From: a virus
Reading direction: 5' to 3' (one strand)
Length of the DNA: 21,851 bases
IMG/VR virus record: IMGVR_UViG_3300020438_000317
Location: 1 to 21,851 of that record
Position 1 is the stretch's first letter, and every line of letters starts with the position of its first letter. The translations under genes were made by a program, and so were the position numbers. The notes under the pieces are model-generated. The model saw only the letters and a program-made list of their open reading frames with translations. It was not told the DNA's origin and made no database searches. Positions 19,616 through 21,851 of this stretch are shown piece after piece.

Positions 19616-20783
19616 GTATCTCCTGTTCTGCATTTTCTTCCATTTGTTGTTCTAGTTCAACACTTGGATCAACCTTGGCATACAAATCAATGAATGCCTC
19701 TTTTGTGTCTTCGTCGAACCTATTAACACAAAGTTGAACAGCCTTTTGCTTGTCACCAAACACGGCAAAAGCGTTAACAATGTGCTCCAACCTACGAGTT
19801 GAAATAAGTTCGTCGATGGCACCTTCGTAATATGTTTTACGAATAACATCACTCCAAGTAACAAGGTGTGTCGCGAAGTCTTGGTCTACATTGTTGACCT
19901 TTTCCATCTTCTTGATCACTATCTTTTTCTCGGTAGCTAGTGTAGGGTACTCCTGCTCAACTGTGATTGCAAACCTTTCTAGGAATGCCTCGTCGAGTAT
20001 GTTGGCTGAAATAAATTTGCCATCATCTGAACCTCGACCCTTAGTATTGGCCGTAGCCACTAAGTTAAATCCAGGAGCAGGAGTAACGGTTTCGCCTGTC
20101 TTCTTGTTGAAATAAGGCTTCCCCTCAAGGATGGCTTGTAAGCACATCAACTTGTTTGAACCCCTATCGACTTCATCAAGAATGAGAACAGCGCCCCGCT
20201 TCATCGCGGTGAGGACGGGCCCTTCTCGGTAGACGACATTACCGTCAACTAATGTATTTCCACCGATTAAATCATCTTCATCAGTTTCAATACTAATATT
20301 TACTCTAATAGCCTCACGCTTTAGGTTTGCACATACTTGTTCAACCATTGTAGTCTTACCATTACCTGAAAGTCCTGATATGAATATTGGGTAGAACATG
20401 CTAGTACTAAGAACTGTTTTCAAGTCCTTGTAAAATCCAAATGGTACAAAAGTAGCATCTTTTCCTGGGATAAGATCGTCTACTTCTACAGCTAATTTAG
20501 CTTGTACCAACACCTGTGGAGCTTGGGTTTCAACCACTGCTAAAGGTGCTTGTTGAGCCTGTTCAATGGGCTGTGCCTGAGCAACCTGTCCACCAAACAT
20601 ACTGGTTAAATTATAAACGCCTCTGTCAACTTTGACTTCTGGCTTGCCGTTCACCAACCATGCTGGGAAACCTAAGCCTATTGAGCTAGCTGTTTCGATG
20701 ATTTGTTTACGGGTAAAAACTCCAGTACCGTTGTCCTGTGACTGTAGGGTTTGGATTAAGTTTTCTCTATCTATTGCTTTCAT
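19596..20783 (-). CDS. cobS: CobS/MoxR-like AAA ATPase
   Basis: A 395-residue AAA+ ATPase of the CobS/MoxR group. There is an N-terminal domain (1-65), a Gln/Ala/Pro-rich linker (67-95), Walker A G-L-S-G-N-G-K-T (137-144), Walker B V-L-I-L-D-E-V-D (199-206) and sensor region V-A-T-A-N-T. The C-terminus is acidic (E-E-N-A-E-Q-E-I). T4-like cyanophages carry a related gene named cobS because of its likeness to cobaltochelatase subunit CobS. However, MoxR-vWA pairs generally act as chaperones or remodelling factors, and the neighbour upstream is a vWA protein. The ATG at 20783 has GAGG 7 to 8 bases upstream and is preferred to the in-frame GTG at 20798. A strong promoter lies 38 bases upstream. 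Confidence 0.9.
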   Translation of the reverse strand: MKAIDRENLIQTLQSQDNGTGVFTRKQIIETASSIGLGFPAWLVNGKPEVKVDRGVYNLTSMFGGQVAQAQPIEQAQQAPLAVVETQAPQVLVQAKLAVEVDDLIPGKDATFVPFGFYKDLKTVLSTSMFYPIFISGLSGNGKTTMVEQVCANLKREAIRVNISIETDEDDLIGGNTLVDGNVVYREGPVLTAMKRGAVLILDEVDRGSNKLMCLQAILEGKPYFNKKTGETVTPAPGFNLVATANTKGRGSDDGKFISANILDEAFLERFAITVEQEYPTLATEKKIVIKKMEKVNNVDQDFATHLVTWSDVIRKTYYEGAIDELISTRRLEHIVNAFAVFGDKQKAVQLCVNRFDEDTKEAFIDLYAKVDPSVELEQQMEENAEQEIHEDGEE

Positions 20784-20994
20784 TATATAAGTCCTCACTT
20801 TTATTATTTAATATACATGTATTATGCACTCTGGCGAACCAAGAGTCAAGCATTTTATTACATTCTTTTGAAATCTTTTTCTCCCTTAGAGGGGCTATGG
20901 CAGGGGCTAAATCCAGGGTACCTAGTGTATTACCTGGTACTAGGCCACCCCTTAGAGGGGTGCTAGTAGAGCCGTTTTCTAGTAGTTCTATCAT
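20767..20994 (-). CDS. Doubtful 75-residue ORF across the structured spacer
   Basis: An ORF starting directly after the vWA stop (TAGATG) with M-I-E-L-L-E-N-G and two related P-L-R segments (T-P-L-R-G-G and A-P-L-R-E-K). The ATG placement suggests coupling to the upstream gene, and the segment before residue 45 has unusual, C-rich codon choice for this window. The second half runs straight through the promoter cassette and into the CobS-like gene, which makes at least that part unlikely to be protein-coding by design. It is listed because the spacer otherwise has no gene; the RNA-structure reading is as good. Confidence 0.25.
   Translation of the reverse strand: MIELLENGSTSTPLRGGLVPGNTLGTLDLAPAIAPLREKKISKECNKMLDSWFARVHNTCILNNKSEDLYNESNR
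20805..20880 (-). repeat. Promoter cassette, copy 2 of 2
   Basis: Matches 2271-2346 at 64 of 76 positions by hand count, over the A-rich block, -35, -10 and leader start. The two copies drive unrelated genes at opposite ends of the window. Confidence 0.7.
20821..20849 (-). promoter_or_regulatory. Promoter for the CobS-like gene
   Basis: Minus strand TTGACT (20849-20844), 17-base spacer ending CGCCAGAGTG, CATAAT (20826-20821). The upstream A-rich block AAAAAGATTTCAAAA (20880-20866) is exactly 17 bases from the -35, as at the promoter near 2.3 kb. Confidence 0.75.
20883..20962 (-). ncRNA. Structured spacer with stacked hairpins
   Basis: Three small hairpins follow each other on the transcript. 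CACCCCT-CTA-AGGGGTG is perfect over 7 bp (20962-20946), CCTAGT/ACTAGG is 6 bp (20944-20921), and a second CCCT-CTA-AGGG lies at 20893-20883. The two CCCCTCTAAGGG units are direct repeats that are each self-complementary. G+C content is well above the surroundings. No clean U-run follows. It could be a leader RNA, an attenuator, an RNA-processing site or a non-canonical terminator between the vWA gene and the cobS promoter. Confidence 0.4.
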
Positions 20995-21851
20995 CTAAGC
21001 TACCATATCGATGATTTGGTTAAGGAATGTTCTAGAAGTCTTCTTGCCTTTGTTGAAGTTTCTGAAACCTCTAAGTAAGTCTCCTTTCTTATTAGACTTA
21101 ACAGTTAACTCTTTGTTCTCAATCTTAAGATCATCTCTGCCTTTAAGAAGGAACCTAGCGTCGTATCCAAATTTAGGAGTAGTAACTGCAAACTTCTTGG
21201 CAAGTACATCTTTCCATACATTCTCAATCCAATCGCTGGACATATAGTAATCTGCTTCTTTACCTTCATCCATCCAAACATCTGCTTGATGTTCTGAGTG
21301 GAAGGCATCTCTTTTACCGTCAACAATGTGGAAGTTGATTAGTGTAGAGCCAGTAACTCTTTTGTAATGTTCTAAGAGTGTCTGTGTAGTAACATTATCT
21401 CTTCTGGAGTAACCATCTTTCTGTGGAAGTCTAGTTACTATTGGACCGTCTTTAATAGCAATCTGATCTGAGTATACACTATCAGTTCCTACTCTGTCCT
21501 CAGAGTCTCTTTCTGCTTTTCTGTATGTAACACCGTCTGTAGCACCACCGTCTGTTAAGAATATTGTAGTAAGTAATTCTACATTGTATTTCTTTTGGAA
21601 AGTCTTAGCCACTTCAGTTGCTAGTATCACTGCTGAATTAAGAGGTGTGCCTCCTAGTCTAAAGTATTCGTTACTGATATGTCCGTAGTAAGGTTTATCA
21701 TTATTATAAACATCTGAGAAATATCTACCTCTACCATAACCTATTTTCATAAGTAATAAGTATGACATTGCGTTGATGAAATCTGTTTTCTTACATGTTG
21801 AGCTTAACATATGAACAAGTGCAAACTGCTCATCCGTCATTAGGATTTCGC
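20995..21851 (-). CDS. vWA-domain protein (CobT-like partner of the AAA ATPase), 5' end outside the window
   Basis: At least 284 residues; the frame is open through the right edge, with an internal Met at 21840. The visible part includes G-G-T-P-L-N-S-A (Thr65 counted from that Met), the threonine of a metal-ion-dependent adhesion site, and I-F-L-T-D-G-G-A-T-D-G (Asp97), the closing vWA strand. The first D-x-S-x-S part of the metal site must lie upstream, outside the window. The C-terminus is basic with F-R-N-F-N-K-G-K-K-T-S-R-T-F. In T4-like cyanophages a similar protein next to the CobS-like ATPase is often called a CobT-like or peptidase protein; the pair looks like a MoxR-vWA module. The substrate of this pair in phages is unknown. 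Confidence 0.85.
   Translation of the reverse strand, partial: EILMTDEQFALVHMLSSTCKKTDFINAMSYLLLMKIGYGRGRYFSDVYNNDKPYYGHISNEYFRLGGTPLNSAVILATEVAKTFQKKYNVELLTTIFLTDGGATDGVTYRKAERDSEDRVGTDSVYSDQIAIKDGPIVTRLPQKDGYSRRDNVTTQTLLEHYKRVTGSTLINFHIVDGKRDAFHSEHQADVWMDEGKEADYYMSSDWIENVWKDVLAKKFAVTTPKFGYDARFLLKGRDDLKIENKELTVKSNKKGDLLRGFRNFNKGKKTSRTFLNQIIDMVA

Noticed and set aside
20784-20798. GTG start for the CobS-like gene at 20798
   Set aside because: The GTG overlaps the GAGG Shine-Dalgarno of the ATG at 20783, which is correctly spaced.
530-21247. Many plus-strand open frames of 60 to 116 codons
   Set aside because: They lie opposite convincing minus-strand genes, lack ribosome sites and protein-like motifs, and are mirror frames of AT-rich coding sequence.
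1-21851. CRISPR array, insertion sequence, integrase or attachment site
   Set aside because: No regularly spaced repeats, transposase motifs or terminal inverted repeats were seen; the only long repeat is the promoter cassette.

Overview
All genes in this window lie on the minus strand, so transcription runs from the right edge to the left edge. The window carries most of the DNA replication and recombination set of a T4-like contractile-tailed phage: sliding clamp (45), clamp loader (44 and 62), RegA, DNA polymerase (43), MazG, UvsX and the replicative helicase (41). The order 45-44-62-regA-43-uvsX-41, low GC content, short overlapping genes, a CobS-like AAA ATPase beside a vWA protein, Hsp20 and several small proteins point to a marine T4-like virus of the cyanophage/pelagiphage type. 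No photosynthesis gene is visible, so the host cannot be named from this window.

Right part (about 17.0-21.85 kb): a vWA protein cut by the window edge, a structured spacer, a CobS-like ATPase behind a strong promoter, a DUF3310-like protein, a small late-promoter protein, a crotonase-fold protein and an SGNH-like protein whose usual nucleophile serine is cysteine. Middle (10.8-17.1 kb): gene 45 behind its own early-type and late-type promoters, a 57-residue protein, a Prx5-type peroxiredoxin, gene 44, a ribbon-helix-helix protein, a 43-residue membrane protein, gene 62, regA, a radical SAM protein, Hsp20, a small conserved-looking protein and an SNase-like nuclease. Polymerase block (5.6-10.8 kb): gene 43, a small membrane protein, MazG, a small basic protein, a short nucleotide-sugar dehydrogenase, uvsX, a zinc-ribbon-like protein and gene 41. 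Left part (0-5.6 kb): mostly small phage proteins, including a two-helix membrane protein, a 2OG-Fe(II) oxygenase-like protein, a helix-turn-helix protein and a 28-codon ORF whose Shine-Dalgarno lies in a hairpin.

Regulation is partly legible. Four promoters share a sigma70-like layout with an unusually conserved core (TTGACW, 17 bp, then AGAGTGCATAAT), and two of them sit in a 76-bp repeated cassette. Genes 45 and uvsX have separate TTGACT/TATAAT promoters. T4-type late boxes (TATAAATA) stand before several genes and sometimes contain the stop codon of the preceding gene. Many genes overlap by 1 to 20 bases, and four starts appear to be TTG at such overlaps, so translational coupling is probably common. 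Five small genes or gene starts were read directly from the bases: the 54-residue RHH protein, the 43-residue membrane protein, the 57-residue protein, the 28-residue ORF and the gene start at the left edge.
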